Assembly: GCA_018296165.2 (NCBI GenBank)
Contig: JACKQL020000022.1
Span: forward strand, 434,001 to 498,000
DNA from: Termitomyces sp. T153
Taxonomy: Eukaryota; Basidiomycota; Agaricomycetes; Agaricales; Lyophyllaceae
Reading direction: 5' to 3'
DNA: 64,000 bases
In this document: one piece after another, positions 1-12,231 of the stretch
How positions within the stretch are numbered: the first letter of the stretch is position 1
Layout: every line of letters begins with the position of its first letter
Program-made: the position numbers and the translations under genes
Notes under the pieces: model-generated
What the model saw: only the letters and a program-made list of their open reading frames with translations
Told to the model about the DNA's origin: nothing
The model's database searches: none

Positions 1-422
1 GGGTGTAATATATAAGCTGGTCAGCAGGATAGATAAATCTGACTGAACAATAGCAGTGTTCTCCTGGTCTATATATTGAACTGACTGTGAGAACTCCAGC
101 ATTGCTACTCATGCTTGGCTTGCTGCACTTGCCCCTTGCCCAACTCTTAGCTGCCTTTGTGCCCCTTTGACCCTTGCTTGTTGCTTGTGTCTGCCTGCTC
201 TTGCCAGGTTTACCTGTGGAGTATTCATTCCCTTACAGATCCTTAACTTTTGTTATTACATTTGAGTGTATCAGAAGATAAGAAGATTACCTTCAGCAGT
301 AGGTAAAAATGAACATGCACAAAGATACATATATTCCTATCTACACCACAGTTTGGGCATGAAAACTCTAGACATTCTCAGCTGTTGGTTCCAGTGCAAT
401 AGGTTGGTCTAGTTCTAAAGTA
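1..422. other. Unassigned CpG-poor flank
   Basis: I see no gene here. The stretch is poor in CpG and looks like decayed repeat. It ends at a TA dinucleotide (421-422) that is the left target site of the Tc1-like element. Confidence 0.4.
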
Positions 423-650
423 GCTCAAAAAAACTGTCCCAATGTCTGACCATTTCATAAAGACTAGCTTACATAGTGACAATCACCAAACAAGAAATTC
501 CCAAATGAATACATATAACACCCTTATATAGTAGCTTGAAAGTGACACTCAGATCATGTGACTCCAATTGAAATTGGGTGTGTGATAAATCAGATAAAAT
601 AGTCAGTTGTTGGGACAGTTTTGTGACCCTCTATTATTTTAGCTAAAAGC
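423..650 (+). repeat. Left inverted repeat of the Tc1-like element
   Basis: The arm starts GCTCAAAAAAACTGTCCCAA and is matched in reverse complement by 2610-2805, with many transitions. It also contains an internal inverted match (CTGTCCCAA near 434, TTGGGACAG near 610), as in Tc1 elements with long IR/DR-type ends. Confidence 0.65.
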
Positions 651-816
651 TTTGTAAAATCAGCTAAATTAATAGTCAAAATACTGTGGTAGAGTTATGT
701 CACATTGTTTACATCTGTGAAAAATGTTGAAATGAAGTTCAACAATCTTTCTTCCACTCCACTATCATATAAAGCCCACATTTTCTGCTCAGCACTCTAC
801 AGTCATTTCTCATCTC

Positions 817-2470
817 ATGGAGGGGTACAGTGTGCATCAAATCGAGTCTAAAACTGGTCTGAAAAGGTCTACCATCAAGAAGGAGGCAGATTTAGACAAG
901 GAAAACAGCAAAGGTGGTCACCCCTCCAAGTTCTCCCCTTATTTATTTGGAAAATCACTACTGGAAAGCTTGATAATGCTATCCAGGCATTTTATTATTG
1001 GCATCCTTGTCACGACCCGTTCCCCAAAACCCCGCACATCGTTCATCAAACCCCCGAACCCCCAAAAGGACCCCCAACGCTCCGCCGAACTTCCGCCCAT
1101 GCCCCGCGCCTACTTCGGCTAACTCCGACGCCCCCCCCGGCTAACTCCAACGGCCCCCTGGCCAACTTCGGTGCCTGCCCCGCAGCCACTGACACTTACC
1201 CTGGGCTTCCCAAACCCCGAGAACCACCCCCGCTGTTCCCGATCTTCGCCCCCCATCATTAACTCAACACCCTGCTTCCTCCGACCTATTCCGGAGTATC
1301 ACGATGACCTCGGGGCAACCCGCGTTCTCAAATGATCCCATCAACATATCAGCGCGGCACGATCTTCGATCACAACCGACACCCGCCCACTCCGTCAAGC
1401 CCCGCCAAGCCCCGCCGCCACAGCCGACGTACCCCGAAGTCCTCCGGTAGTCAGTATATAAGTCATCGAGTAGCTCTTCATACTCTAGTCTTGATATTGC
1501 TTAACATTACCTATGGTCTGATTGTTTCCTTTTCGTGTTTTGTGTTTCGTGTCCCATTCTTCTTATCTCAGTCTCCCGGTCTTATCTCAGTCTCCCGGTC
1601 TTGTCTTGTTTCCATTTCGTTATCATTCTCGTTATCGTTTCGTATCCCCACTCGAATCTACTCCTGTTCCATATTGTCTCGTCCGACGCTGTCTCGGTGA
1701 CTCCGTCAGATCATTGTGCCCAAGTCTTCATCAACCTTAATGACCTCACGAACTCCGCGATTACGATTACAAACCCCGACACTCCTTTGCCAGGTCCAAA
1801 CCCCACTCTTCGCTCGGTCCCGGACTCCATCAGCTCCAAATGATCTCCCATCAAACCCCGGCTCCGTCCCCATGGATCACACAGCCACCTACTCCCTTGC
1901 TTCTGCAAATCTCCCATACGGCCTTCTGCCTGAACCCCGCCAAGACCGTCTCATTTCCCCAAGATCCGACTTCTCCGGACCTTCCCGGATCCGTCTGGAT
2001 CACATCTCCCCAGCTACCCGCGCAAGCCACCAGGGCCCGGAATGTCTTCGAGTGTTCGGTTACCAATGCAGGGGAATCACACCCGCCTAGTAAGGACTCG
2101 CCCAGTGCAGCTGAGCCCCCAAGGTCAGCGGAACCTGACAATCCTTTCCTCTCAGCAAAAAAACTCCCAAAAAGACAATTTTTGTTCTGTTGGAAAGCAG
2201 AGACAATCTTTGCTCAAGCAGGCCCATCAACAAAAGCACCTTAAGTTTGCTCAGTATTCTCAAAACTGGACAGTGGAGGATTGGAAGAGAGTTCTGTGGT
2301 CAGATGAAACAAAGATCAACAGGATTGGGTCAGATGGAAGGGTGTATACTTGGTAGGAAAATGGAGCACTACTTTCTGACAGGACTATTACACCAACAGT
2401 CAAGCATGGACATATGAGGGTGCATGAGTTGGAATGAACCCTGTTGGACACCTGTGAGTGCACTTGAAGA
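817..2470 (+). pseudogene. Tc1-like transposase pseudogene, two pieces around a solo LTR
   Basis: The first piece (817-1002) encodes a helix-turn-helix start with KTGLKRSTIKKE followed by ENSKGGHPSKFSP, a typical Tc1 DNA-binding segment. The second piece (from 2146) encodes NWTVEDWKRVLWSDETKI, the conserved Tc1 stretch around the second catalytic acidic residue, then GSDGRVYTW, and dies out after about 2470. Stop codons interrupt the frame and the C-terminal catalytic residue is not recognisable. The solo LTR at 1008-2140 separates the pieces. Family assignment is strong; function is lost. Confidence 0.75.
1008..2140 (+). mobile_element. Solo LTR, gypsy-A family, in the Tc1-like element
   Basis: This 1133 bp segment begins TGTCACGACCCG and ends CGGAACCTGACA, like the LTRs of the full-length gypsy at 35397-46041. 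It is bounded by the 5 bp target duplication ATCCT (1003-1007 and 2141-2145). A TATA box (1455) is followed 32 bp later by AGTCTTGATATT (1487-1498), the presumed transcript start shared by the family. No internal region is present, so it is the product of LTR-LTR recombination. Confidence 0.85.
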
Positions 2471-2609
2471 AACTAAATAAATATCCAACACCATACAAGG
2501 GAGTACATGAATTGTGAAAGACAGTGGTGAAGAAATGGAATAATATCCCTGCAGAAACATGTCAGGAGCCATAGAGAGCATGCCAAGAAGGATTCAGGGA
2601 GTTATCCAA

Positions 2610-2805
2610 GGCAAAGGAGGGCTACTGATAGAGGGTCAAAGAACTGCTGTTTGATTTATTGCACAGCCAATTCTGATCCAAATCACATGATCTAGGTGTC
2701 ATTCTCAAGCTAGTATGTAGAGGCTTTACATATATCAAATTTGGATTTTATCATTTGGCAGTTGGTCTTTACAAAATGACCAAACATTGGGATGGTTTTT
2801 GAAGT
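2610..2805 (+). repeat. Right inverted repeat of the Tc1-like element
   Basis: Reverse complement of the left arm at 423-650, imperfect, ending just before the TA at 2806-2807. Confidence 0.65.
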
Positions 2806-2807
2806 TA

Positions 2808-4649
2808 CTGTATCTCATACAAGGAGATCACTGGATCTTGCAGGTATGTAGTTCAAAATGGTCCTTGAACCAGGAAGATTGTCAAGGTTGGAAAAGCAAT
2901 CTTTCTATGGATCTGAGACTGACTGTGCATGATTAAATAGCAGAAAATGAAAGCTTACAGAAACAATAGTAATCACATTTGACAGGATTTTGGTGTACAT
3001 GTTAGACTCAGTTTCAAAGGTATTACTAGAAGCTGAAAGACCTAAATAGTGTTGGTAAATGAGGGGCCATTTCCATAATATGTTATATAGTTTACTTCAC
3101 TCACCAGTCACAAATTGTATACAGCTCCTGCCTCTACAAGAATTAGCAGTACTGCCAAACTGTATAGTGCCATCAATGTCAACTTTGAAATTTTGTTGCA
3201 GAAATCTCAGATATCCACTGTAAGTGTCCAGCATCCAATTCAAGTCATGATCAGTGGGCCATTATAGTGAGGCAAGTAAAAAAAATGTACCATAAAATCC
3301 AAGCAATGAAGCATGTGGCAAGGATGTATCTGGCCAGTGACAGCACTTGCAATCAAGGAGCTATTATTGACAAAGATGAGATTGAGTATTGGGGGATCCC
3401 AAATTGTATTCACAATTGCATAACCAATTAAGATCACTGATAAAAAATTATTGATGCAACACCATCCAAATGAGAATAGTTGAATATGGACACATACTGA
3501 CTGATCAATACATAATGTTATTGGAATATATGCTGTGCTCACCATATGATGAAAGTGTCATTGATGACTGGCTGTGAACATGTCCAGAACTATGTTCAAT
3601 ATAGCTGAGGGATCACTTTGACTAGGAAAGGCATCTATAATATATGCAACAACTCCTGGGAAAGTGGCTGTGTGCCTATTATATGCAACAACTTTTGGAT
3701 TGTGCTGACTAAAATTTGTCAGCTGCTGACCAACAACCTTCCTTTTTGGGTAGCTTGACTGTTTTTCACACTTTGAATGGGAAAAAAAATGGCATAACAG
3801 ACAGCTTTTGTTGATAGCATGAATCTATTGTTTTTTTGAGCCATTAAGATTGAATTTCAGGCATTTTCAGCCTTTTTCAGGCATTACTTATGTGAAATGT
3901 ACTGTCTTTTAATGTACCTCTTCAAGCAATGCTCCTGGCTGTTCTTTGAGGAAGAAGCATGTCCTATGCATGTATTTCTTATCAAAAAAGTTCAGAACAA
4001 TGAATTTATGAGAGATGTTTCTTTGACTCTTAAAAGCTTCTACTTATTCTTTAGAAAGGAGAATGGTTGCCCTGTGTATATCCCTAGGCAACTATAGTTG
4101 CTGATTCTGACTTTTGATTGCTGATAGCCTCTAACTTGGAATGTGTATTCTGTGATGTTAGGTGGTACCAACATTGAATTGTAAAGTCAAATCCTTAACC
4201 AAATGAAGTGAGGCTATACTTGGACTGTGCTGATAGCTGTATGCTGGCTTTCTGATTTCAAGGTGTATGGTTCAGACTTGAAAGTATGAATTCTTATAGT
4301 TTTACAGTAATCAGTTCCTATGTCTTAGAGCCAACTTACTCCTGATCATCTCCAACTTTTCCTGCTCTCAATAGATATTTGACTACATTATGACAGCCTC
4401 TGAAAAAGAATGGTGGATTTAATTCAATATGCTACTATTGGTGAAGAGAGCATTGAAGATTACTTTGAGATGGAAAAAGCTTCAGAAGGCAGTATTAATA
4501 TAGAATGATGACAGGAATATCAACACATTGATTTAAAAAAGAAAGACCAAAGTCAGCATAGTGAAAAGAAATGAGTGGAAAAGCTCCATTAATATGACAA
4601 TCTTGATTGCTTTATTGAGGAACTCTTATCAATAACATGAAAGACAAAC
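2808..4649. other. Unassigned repeat-like DNA
   Basis: No protein family is recognised. Short open frames exist on both strands (for example 101 codons at 3240-3545, minus) but match nothing I know and have no intron structure. The CpG-poor composition suggests old transposon debris. Confidence 0.4.
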
Positions 4650-4970
4650 TGAGGTTGGGTCTGGGACTCAGCATTGAGTTGACAAAATACAAAGACCTAA
4701 CCAAATGTAGTGAGGTTAGGTCTGGGACTAAGCATTGAGTTGATGAAATACAAAGACCTAACTGAATGTAGTGAGGTTGGGTCTGGGACTAAGCATTGAG
4801 TTGATGAAATACAAAGACCTAACTGAACGTAGTGAGGTTGGGTCTGGGACTAAGCATTGAGTTGACAAAATACAAAGACCTAACCAAACATAGTGAGGTT
4901 GGGTCTGGGACTAGGCATTGAGTTTGAAATACAAGGACCTAACTGAACAAAGTGAGGTTGGGTCTGGGAT
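4650..4970 (+). repeat. Tandem array 1, about five copies of a 61 bp unit
   Basis: Units carry GAGGTTGGGTCTGGGACT, then AGCATTGAGTTGA, then AATACAAAGACCTAAC. Each unit can fold: GACCTAACC pairs with GGTTAGGTC across a short loop (perfect near 4695-4718). Copies are diverged by transitions. The array runs into the hairpin module at 4979-5014. Confidence 0.85.
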
Positions 4971-4978
4971 GGAGCAAG

Positions 4979-5014
4979 AGCTACAGGCCCATGCCAAAGG
5001 CATGGACCATAGCT
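4979..5014 (+). repeat. Hairpin module ending tandem array 1
   Basis: The 36 nt sequence starts AGCTACAGGCCCATGCC, has an AAA loop, and ends GGCATGGACCATAGCT, an imperfect stem with AGCT at both ends. A matching module follows array 2 at 6876-6911, so array plus module appears to be one repeat element. Confidence 0.7.
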
Positions 5015-5798
5015 TCTATATACTATGTGATGACCCCTGGGAAAGTGGCTGTGCCTCAATCTTCCAACAACCTGGGAAGATTCCTTATGTAATGCTTACG
5101 TAAAATTACATAAGTTGGCTGGCTTCAAATTTTTGGCCTTTTCCTTTGGTGTGGTGGCAAAGATCAATCATTGCACCAAAATCACTCTTTCTTTTGACCT
5201 TTCTTTCCAATCTGAAGCATCAACCATTCTCTCTGCTCTAATACTGTGAGAATAAGCTTTGTTTGGCCTGATAGACTCTACTGACCCTCTTTTGGAGGTT
5301 TTTACACTTAACTGGCCATGTATGCTCTACTTTTTGTCATCTCCAATCACTGATCATAGCTGATAACCAGATTTCCACTATTGCATCCTTCTTCAGGCTT
5401 TTTCTGAGCATTGAGTAGCTTTCTCTTCTTTTGGGTGGGCTTTCTTTTCTTTGCTTAATTGTCCAATGGCTGATTTTGGTGGTTGTTTCTATATTAAAGC
5501 TGAATTGGGCTAGGTCTATTCTGTTTCTGAGTGTAACTTTTATGGACTAATCATGGCTGAGACCAGACTTCACTACATTCTTCATTAGGCTCCCTTTCTG
5601 AGTGTTCAGTAGCTTTGCAGGTATGCTTTTTCTATATTTGTCTGAGAACCAATTCAAGTATTATCCATTTTCTTTTCTAAACAATTATTGGCTTTCTGCT
5701 TTTAAGGTAGATCTCTTTCAAACACCAAATTGCTAACCTCTGTGAATTTCAGCACCTAATGTATATGAGTTGACAGTGTAGTATAGATATTCTCAATA
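5015..5798. other. Unassigned spacer between the two arrays
   Basis: Apart from short homopolymer-rich stretches I see nothing here. No frame resembles a known protein. Confidence 0.4.
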
Positions 5799-6866
5799 GT
5801 TCTGGGACTTAGCATTGAGTTTGAAATACAAGGACCTAACCAAATAAAGTGAGGTTGGATCTGGGACTTAGCATTGAGTTGGAAATACAAAGACCTAACC
5901 AAACAAAGTGAGGTTGGGTCTGGGACTTAGCATTGAGTTTGAGATACAAGGACCTAAGTGAACAAAGTGAGGTTGGGTCTGGGACTTAGCATTGAGTTTG
6001 AAATACAAGGACCTAACCAAATAAAGTGAGGTTGGGTCTGGGACTTAGCATTGAGTTTGAAATACAAAGACCTAACTAAACGAAGTGAGGTTGGGTCTGA
6101 GACTTAGCATTTAATTTGAAATACAAAGACCTAACTAAACGAAGTGAGGTTGGGTCTGAGACTTAGCATTTAGTTTGAAATACAAAGACCTAACTGAACA
6201 AAGTGAGGTTGGGTCTGGGAATTAGCATTGAGTTTGAAATACAAGGACTTAACTGAACAAAGTGAGGTTGGGTCTGGAACTTAGCATTGAGTTTGAAATA
6301 CAAGGACTTGACCAATGAAGTGAGGTTGGGTCTGGGACTTAGCATTAAGTTTGAAATACAAAGACCTAACTGAACAAAGTGAGGTTGGGTCTGGGACTTA
6401 GCATTGAGTTGGAAATACAAGGACCTAACCAAACAAAGTGAGGTTGGGTCTGGGAATTAGCATTGAGTTGGAAATACAAGGACCTAACCGAACAAAGTGA
6501 GGTTGGGTCTGGGAATTAGCATTGAGTTTGAAATACAAGGACCTAACCAAACAAAGTGAGGTTGGGTCTGGGACTTAGCATTGAGTTTGAAATACAAGGA
6601 CTTGACCAACAAAGTGAGGTTGGGTCTGGGACTTAGCATTAAGTTTGAAATACAAGGACTTGACCAACAAAGTGAGGTTGGGTCTGGGACTTAGCATTAA
6701 GTTTGAAATACAAGGACCTAACCGAACAAAGTGAAGTTGGGTCTGGGAATTAGCATTAAGTTTGAAATACAAGGACCTAACCAAACAAAGGGAGGTTAGG
6801 TCTGGGAATTAGCATTAAGTTTGAAATACAAGGACCTAACCAAACAAAGTGAGGTTGGGTCTGGGA
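5799..6866 (+). repeat. Tandem array 2, about eighteen copies of a 59 bp unit
   Basis: The unit is GTGAGGTTGGGTCTGGGACTT followed by AGCATTGAGTTTGAAATACA and AGGACCTAACCAAACAAA, with a strict 59 bp spacing (for example 5849, 5908, 5967). It is related to the 61 bp unit of array 1 and has the same self-complementary GACCTAAC/GGTTGGGTC arms. Open frames across it are an effect of the repeat (59 is not a multiple of three) and are not genes. Confidence 0.9.
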
Positions 6867-6875
6867 TGAAGCAAG

Positions 6876-6911
6876 AGCTACAGGCCCGTGCCGAAGGCAC
6901 GGGGCATAGCT
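6876..6911 (+). repeat. Hairpin module ending tandem array 2
   Basis: A 36 nt sequence with GCCCGTGCC, loop GAA, GGCACGGGG inside AGCTA/TAGCT ends. It is less decayed than the copy at 4979-5014 because its CpGs are kept. Confidence 0.7.
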
Positions 6912-7878
6912 CATACAAGTATCAAAGGGGCCCACTGATCTACTTGACTCAGCATATCTGGCTTTGGTGCATGAATGCGCTGGCAAAAAGAATCTTTCTT
7001 AAGACATATGCACCCTCCAGAACCGATTCTGCATTAAAGAGAGATAGTGTGGGAAAGCCCAGTAAAATTATGCTTAGTGTCACAATAAACTCTTTGTTTT
7101 TGGGGTACTACAGAGCATCATGAGTGTGTGTAAGATCAACTTTCAGAGATTGACGTGAACCAAAACAGGGACCAGGATTCCTGTTGAATGGAGGTTGCCG
7201 GATGAGATATATACCAAATCAGTTGAGAGCGAGACGCACCACTTACACAGAAGGCAGACAGTAAACTCTGGTAGGAAGAACCGAAGAAGGAATTGACCCC
7301 AATGAGAGTTATTATACCGCATTCCAGAATTCGTGTTGCGATGGCCGAGATTGAAGCGATGAATGCCAATGCTAGGAGTTACAGGTGACTTAGTATACAC
7401 TGTGTTGGGAGGCTGATAACATTTTCAGATGCGCATTTGTGATGCCATCGAGACTAGGCGCATCGGCTTAGAAAACTTGGTCATATATGGCCTTGAAATA
7501 TACCTTGTCAAGCTCTGTCAAGAGTTCCCATACATGTCTCAGGCTGTATGACAGGATCCAGAGCTACTCGCCTTTCTACAATCATCAATCACTTGACAGA
7601 TTGCGATGTTTTTGCTGGCGAGGTGGTGGTATGACCATAACGATAGTACACTGGCTGATGGGGCCACGAGATTATTGTGAATCTACGTCAGGTTTGTAGT
7701 GTACAGGTCTTGTTGAGAATGCCCTTAAACCGGGTAACGCATGTGCCCGCGTTATTCCCCGCATGGGCAAGAAGATTACCCGGTGAACGACATGGATGTG
7801 GGTGTTATCATGATTGATTGACACGGGTCACGCGGAAAAATACGATCAGTCTTGTTTTGTTCCCATACCACGACGACG
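6912..7878. other. Gene-island border and upstream region of the PSD2-like gene
   Basis: Composition shifts here from CpG-poor repeats to CpG-containing DNA. No convincing gene is seen; short overlapping minus-strand frames at 7136-7400 match nothing. At about 7730-7785 ACCGGGTAA and TTACCCGGT form an inverted pair about 35 bp apart, roughly 100 bp before the start codon. Confidence 0.4.
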
Positions 7879-10800
7879 ATGGCGCCTCGGCTGCAGCTTA
7901 AACGCGCTCTCCGCAGCGCCGCACGCTTTCCCTCCCGCATCGCCCGCCACTCTCCGTCCGAGCTCCCCCTCGTCCTCCTCCGTGTTCAGGTCCTCTCATG
8001 CACCGCCCTCGCTGCCCGCGACCGAAACGGCTTTTCTGACCCTTTTGTCGTTGCGTCGCTTCTCGGCGAAAGACACCAGACTCCTGTCGCCAAACGCACC
8101 GTCTCTCCGACCTATGTTCCTCGCGAAGCTACGTGGGACTTTCCAATCTACCTTAGTGCTGCGCCGGGGCTCGGCGCCGTGGAGATTGTGGTCTGGGACA
8201 AGGATACACTCGGGAAAGATTACTTAGGAGAGGCTGCGATTCCGCTAGGAGAGTGGTTTGCTGAGGGCAGAGGGTTTGGATGGGATGATCTGTCGAACAA
8301 GGTGCGTCAGTCTTACATATACCTCCGCTGCTTATCTGGGAACGGTCTAGCCCTTTACGGTCAATCTCGAGTCGACTCGAGTAGGTGCAGTCGTTAGTGG
8401 GGCAGTATCTGTCAAACTTGGCTTTGTCAAGCCTACCCAGTCTCTTGCCGAGATCGAATTCGACGAGATTTATGCTGAGCTGCTGAAACGCTCACGACTC
8501 TCGCTTGTCTCTGCTCCACCGGTATGTCTTATTTTTTTTTCTCAGTCTCAACTAAAATTTATCTTCTCAGACTGAAGGCGTCGGCACAATCTCGAGCAGC
8601 TCTGTGCTCGAAGACGACGGCGGCCTCTCCTCGGACGAAGCAGAGTCCGACGACGAATCAGACGACGACTACATCGACGCGCTCGAGGAAATCCCAATGC
8701 AAACAACACCCGTGCGTGTCCCCGCCAACACCCCTCCCCAACTCACAGTCCAGCCCTCCTCACCTCCATCCCCAACCTCCATCCCCACCCCACTCACATA
8801 CGCGTACCCGCCCACCCCGACCTCGACTCCAGTAATGACAAAGCCACCCTCTCCTTCATTCGCCAGGAAATTCTCCATCCCCATCCGCCGCCTGTCCGGC
8901 CTGACGTCCTCTCCGTCCGCCAACTCCTCGCCCTCGTCTTCGCCCAGCCCCGTCGATCCTACGCTGGCTGAAGACGGCGTGCCCACCCAGGAACTTACGA
9001 GTACGAAGAAGGGAAAGTTCTTTGGTTCTCGGAAGAATTTGGCGGTGGGCGGTACGCCGCCTACGCCTGGAGCAGAGGTGATTGATCCGTTTGGTGGTGA
9101 TGGCGAGGGGAAGACGAGGAAGAGGATGGGAAGGAAGAGGGTGGGGAAGAGTGGGAAGGGGAAGGCGTATTCGTATGATGCGGGGGATAATGATATTATA
9201 GGGATTGTCATGCTTGAGGTGCTCAAGGCGGAGGATTTGCCGAGGTTGAAGAATAGTATGTTTTTGTTTCAATTGCCAGGTCGTGTTTATGTTGATGATT
9301 TTTCGACGTAGTGACACGCACGTCGTTCGACATGGACCCGTTTGTTGTGATTTCGTTTGGCAAGAAAGTATTTCGCACGCGTGTTGTTAGGCATTCGTTG
9401 AACCCGACGTGGGATGAGAAGCTTTTGTTCCATGTTAGGAGATACGAAACGAAATGGAACGTGCAGTTGAGGGTACACGATTGGGACAAGATGAGCAGTA
9501 ACGATTTTGTCGGCGAGGCTGGGTTCGAGGTAGGCGTCATAATTTTTCTCTCACTCCCTTCGTGTGACTAACTATTCGCCCTTAGGTCCAAGATCTCATC
9601 GACAAGGCACCACAGAAGAACCCCCAGACAGATCTGTACGACTCCGAATCAGGCGAGCACGACATGGTCGAATTCAAGCTTCCTCTCGATGGAGAGTCCG
9701 GGAACGAACGGGAGGGGAGACATCATCCCGTCATATACGTTCGGTGTGTTTATTAATACCATGAATCCTCTTATCACCCCACTAAAGCAAACTTACTCTC
9801 ACCCCCATCCCACCTCATCGCTCCCCAGCGCAAAATACCAGCCCTACGACCTGCTCCGCCACCGCTTCTGGCGCAAGTACCTCGCACAATACGATACGGA
9901 CGATACAAACGCGATATCCCACGTTGAGCTCACCTCACTCCTCGATTCGCTCGGGTCTACGCTCACGCACGATACCGTCGATGCGTTCTGGTATGAGCGG
10001 GGGAAGAAGCCGCATGTTGATGAGCTTAGTGTTGAAGAGGCGATCAAGAGTCTTGAGGGCGTTCTTGGGCGGCCTGAGGGGGAGCGTAGGAGAGTTGGAG
10101 AGGGGGGGCTGGGAGTGGGAGTGGAGGGGGGGATGAGCTCGGGGTCGAGCCAGACGCCTGTAGTGCCGGTTTCGAGCAAGAGTGCGGCTGTGGACGTGGG
10201 CGTGGGAGCAGGTGTGGGCGTGGGTGTGGATGTTGGGGCGGAGGGTGATGGAGCGCTTGGACTGGATTTTAGTAAGATGGATTTTGGTGGGGAGGTGGAG
10301 CGCGTGGGTACGCCTGGTAGTTATTCGTCGTCTGCGTATTCGAGTGACGATGCGGGTGAGGGTGGGGTGCCAGTTGTGCTGTCTCCGAGCTCGAGCCCGG
10401 GTTCGGGGAACGGAGGTGCGCAGGAACAGGGGCTGGGGCTGATGCCGCCCAAGGCACAGGTTGGAGTCGTAGCGGGTGCTGTGTCTGCGTCTGGGTTTGC
10501 TCAGCAGACGAAGAAACGCAGCCGATTCCGCCGTCGTAAGGTTCCCGCCCCCACCGCGCCCACGCCATCGTCGTCTGATCCCGCATCGGTATCGAGTGAA
10601 GAAGACGTCGTGGAACGGGTGATCAATGTTAAGAGCTGCCCGTTGTGTCATCGGCCGCGGTTGAGCGATAAGGCGGAGGTCGATATCGTTACTCATATGG
10701 CGGTGTGTGCGAGCACGGATTGGGCGAGGATTGGGAGGATCGTGGTGGGTGAGTATGTCACGGCGAGTCAGGCGCAGAGGAAGTGGTATACGAAGATTAT

Positions 10801-12231
10801 CAATAAAGTTGGAGGAGGTGATTATCGGTTGGGCGCGGTGAGTGTTTTTTTGTGTTTTTTGGTACATGTGGAGGCTGATGAATGAATGGTTGGTTGGTCA
10901 CCCCTTCCACCCCACTAGAATTCGGCGAATATCATTGTGCAGAACAGGATGACGGGACAGTTGGAGGAGGAGAAGATGCAGGTGTACGTGAGGCTTGGGA
11001 TTCGGCTGTTGTACAAGGTGTGTTTTATTGTCGTGTTTCATTCGCTCTTTCTGATTTTTTCCGTTTCTATCTAGGGCGCGACGAGCCGTATGGAAGGCGG
11101 GCGAGGTGGGCGAATTGTGGTTATCATTTTTTGAAATGTTGTACTGATTGTTTTCTATTTCTCTTTTGAAAGCACGAAAGTTGCTCAAGTCCCTCTCATT
11201 CAAGCAAGGTGTCAAGTATGATTCGTTCCAATCGGCGGCTGAAATTCCTGCTTTTATCGAGTTTCATGGGTTGAATGTTGAGGAGATCCTTGATCCATTG
11301 GATTCGTTTAGTGCGTGGCGCTCGTTATCTTGTCTTTTTTTCTACTTGCTCACTCATAATTCTGATCTTCACAGAGACATTCAATGAGTTCTTCTACCGG
11401 TATGTGTCTACTGCTCATCTTGGTTATTTACTTTATTTATCAGCTCCTCACCAGCAAACTCAAACCTTCCGCTCGGCCCATTGAGTCACCCGACGACCCC
11501 TACCGCCTCGTCAGCGCTGCCGACTGCCGACTCATGACGTTCGCCACCATCGACGACGCCACGCGTCTCTGGATCAAGGGCCGCGAGTTTAGTGTTCCGA
11601 AGCTCCTCGGAGATGCGTACCGCGATGAGGCGGAACGATATAAAGATGGAGCCCTGGTGATATTCAGGTTGGCCCCACAGGATTACCACCGTTTCCATTC
11701 GCCGGTGGAGGGCACGATTGGGCCGATGAGTGTGATTTCGGGGGAGTATTATACTGTTAATGTGAGTTTTTTGGTACCGAGCGGGGTGGGATGCTAACTG
11801 TGTTATGTGTACGATGTGCAGCCGCAAGCTATTAGGAGTTCACTCGATGTATATGGCGAGAACGTTCGCAAGATCGTGCCCATTGATAGTCCGCAGTTTG
11901 GACGCGTGATGGCGGTGTGTATTGGTGCGATGATGGTTGGGAGTATCAAGACGACTGTGCAGGAGGGAGAGCATGTTCGTCGTGGGCAGGAGTTTGGGTA
12001 TTTTGCGTTTGGTGTGTTTTTGTGTGGTACTTGATTGTGGTGTTTTTGTTTCTGATGCGGAGATTTTCTTTTCTGGTGATAGGCGGATCGACGATCGTTA
12101 TGCTTTTCGAGAGGGACAGGGTGGTGTGGGATGAGGATTTGTTGATTAATGGGCGTGCGTCGTTGGAGACGCTTGTGCGTTTTGGGACGGGTATTGGGAT
12201 GGGTCGTCGTCCCGCTACTGCTGCGGTGTAG
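7879..12231 (+). CDS. PSD2: Phosphatidylserine decarboxylase proenzyme with C2 domains (PSD2-like), 13 exons, 1200 aa
   Basis: Decarboxylates phosphatidylserine to phosphatidylethanolamine; PSD2-type enzymes act on endosomal/Golgi membranes. Exons: 7879-8301, 8351-8521, 8571-9255, 9312-9529, 9586-9743, 9829-10837, 10919-11017, 11075-11105, 11173-11310, 11375-11399, 11455-11761, 11822-12011, 12083-12231. All junctions are GT-AG and in frame. A first C2 domain spans about residues 30-135, then an acidic and Ser/Pro-rich linker. A second C2 domain (about 410-515) has [13 protein letters not shown] and LNPTWDE. An EF-hand-like loop ([13 protein letters not shown]) lies near 573 and a CPLC...H...C cluster near 821. 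The catalytic domain runs from about 890 to the end, with [19 protein letters not shown] and FGYFAFGGST. Self-cleavage is expected between Gly1153 and Ser1154, giving the pyruvoyl group. Length is close to yeast Psd2 (1138 aa). No defect is seen. Confidence 0.93.

Larger units (their letters stand above)
423..2805 (+). mobile_element. Tc1/mariner-like DNA transposon, decayed, interrupted by a solo LTR
   Basis: The element is flanked by TA on both sides (421-422 and 2806-2807), the target duplication expected for the Tc1/mariner superfamily. Its ends are long imperfect inverted repeats of about 200 bp (423-650 against 2610-2805). Outer ends, an inner stretch (AGATCATGTGA) and a GACCCTCTAT block are recognisable in both arms. 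A Tc1-type transposase remnant lies between the arms. Without the LTR inserted at 1008-2140 the element would be about 1.25 kb. CpG is nearly absent and the coding frame is broken, so it is inactive. Confidence 0.75.

Noticed and set aside
5799..6866. A regular repeat array that could suggest CRISPR
   Set aside because: Units follow each other with no unique spacers, the period is 59 bp, and the host is eukaryotic.
4979..6911. Hairpin caps as Helitron 3' ends
   Set aside because: No CTRR end follows the hairpins at the right distance, and no Rep/helicase sequence is present.
6190..6986. Several minus-strand frames of 69-80 codons with repeated FQTQC-like segments
   Set aside because: They arise from the 59 bp array, whose length is not a multiple of three, so the frames change from unit to unit.
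7730..7785. Inverted ACCGGGTAA/TTACCCGGT pair as an operator upstream of PSD2
   Set aside because: A single copy of a short inverted pair with no known factor; too weak to call a regulatory site.
8669..10867. Long minus-strand frames inside the PSD2-like gene (8669-9226, 9935-10867)
   Set aside because: They are shadows of GC-rich, low-complexity coding exons; the plus strand has the conserved domains and consistent splicing.
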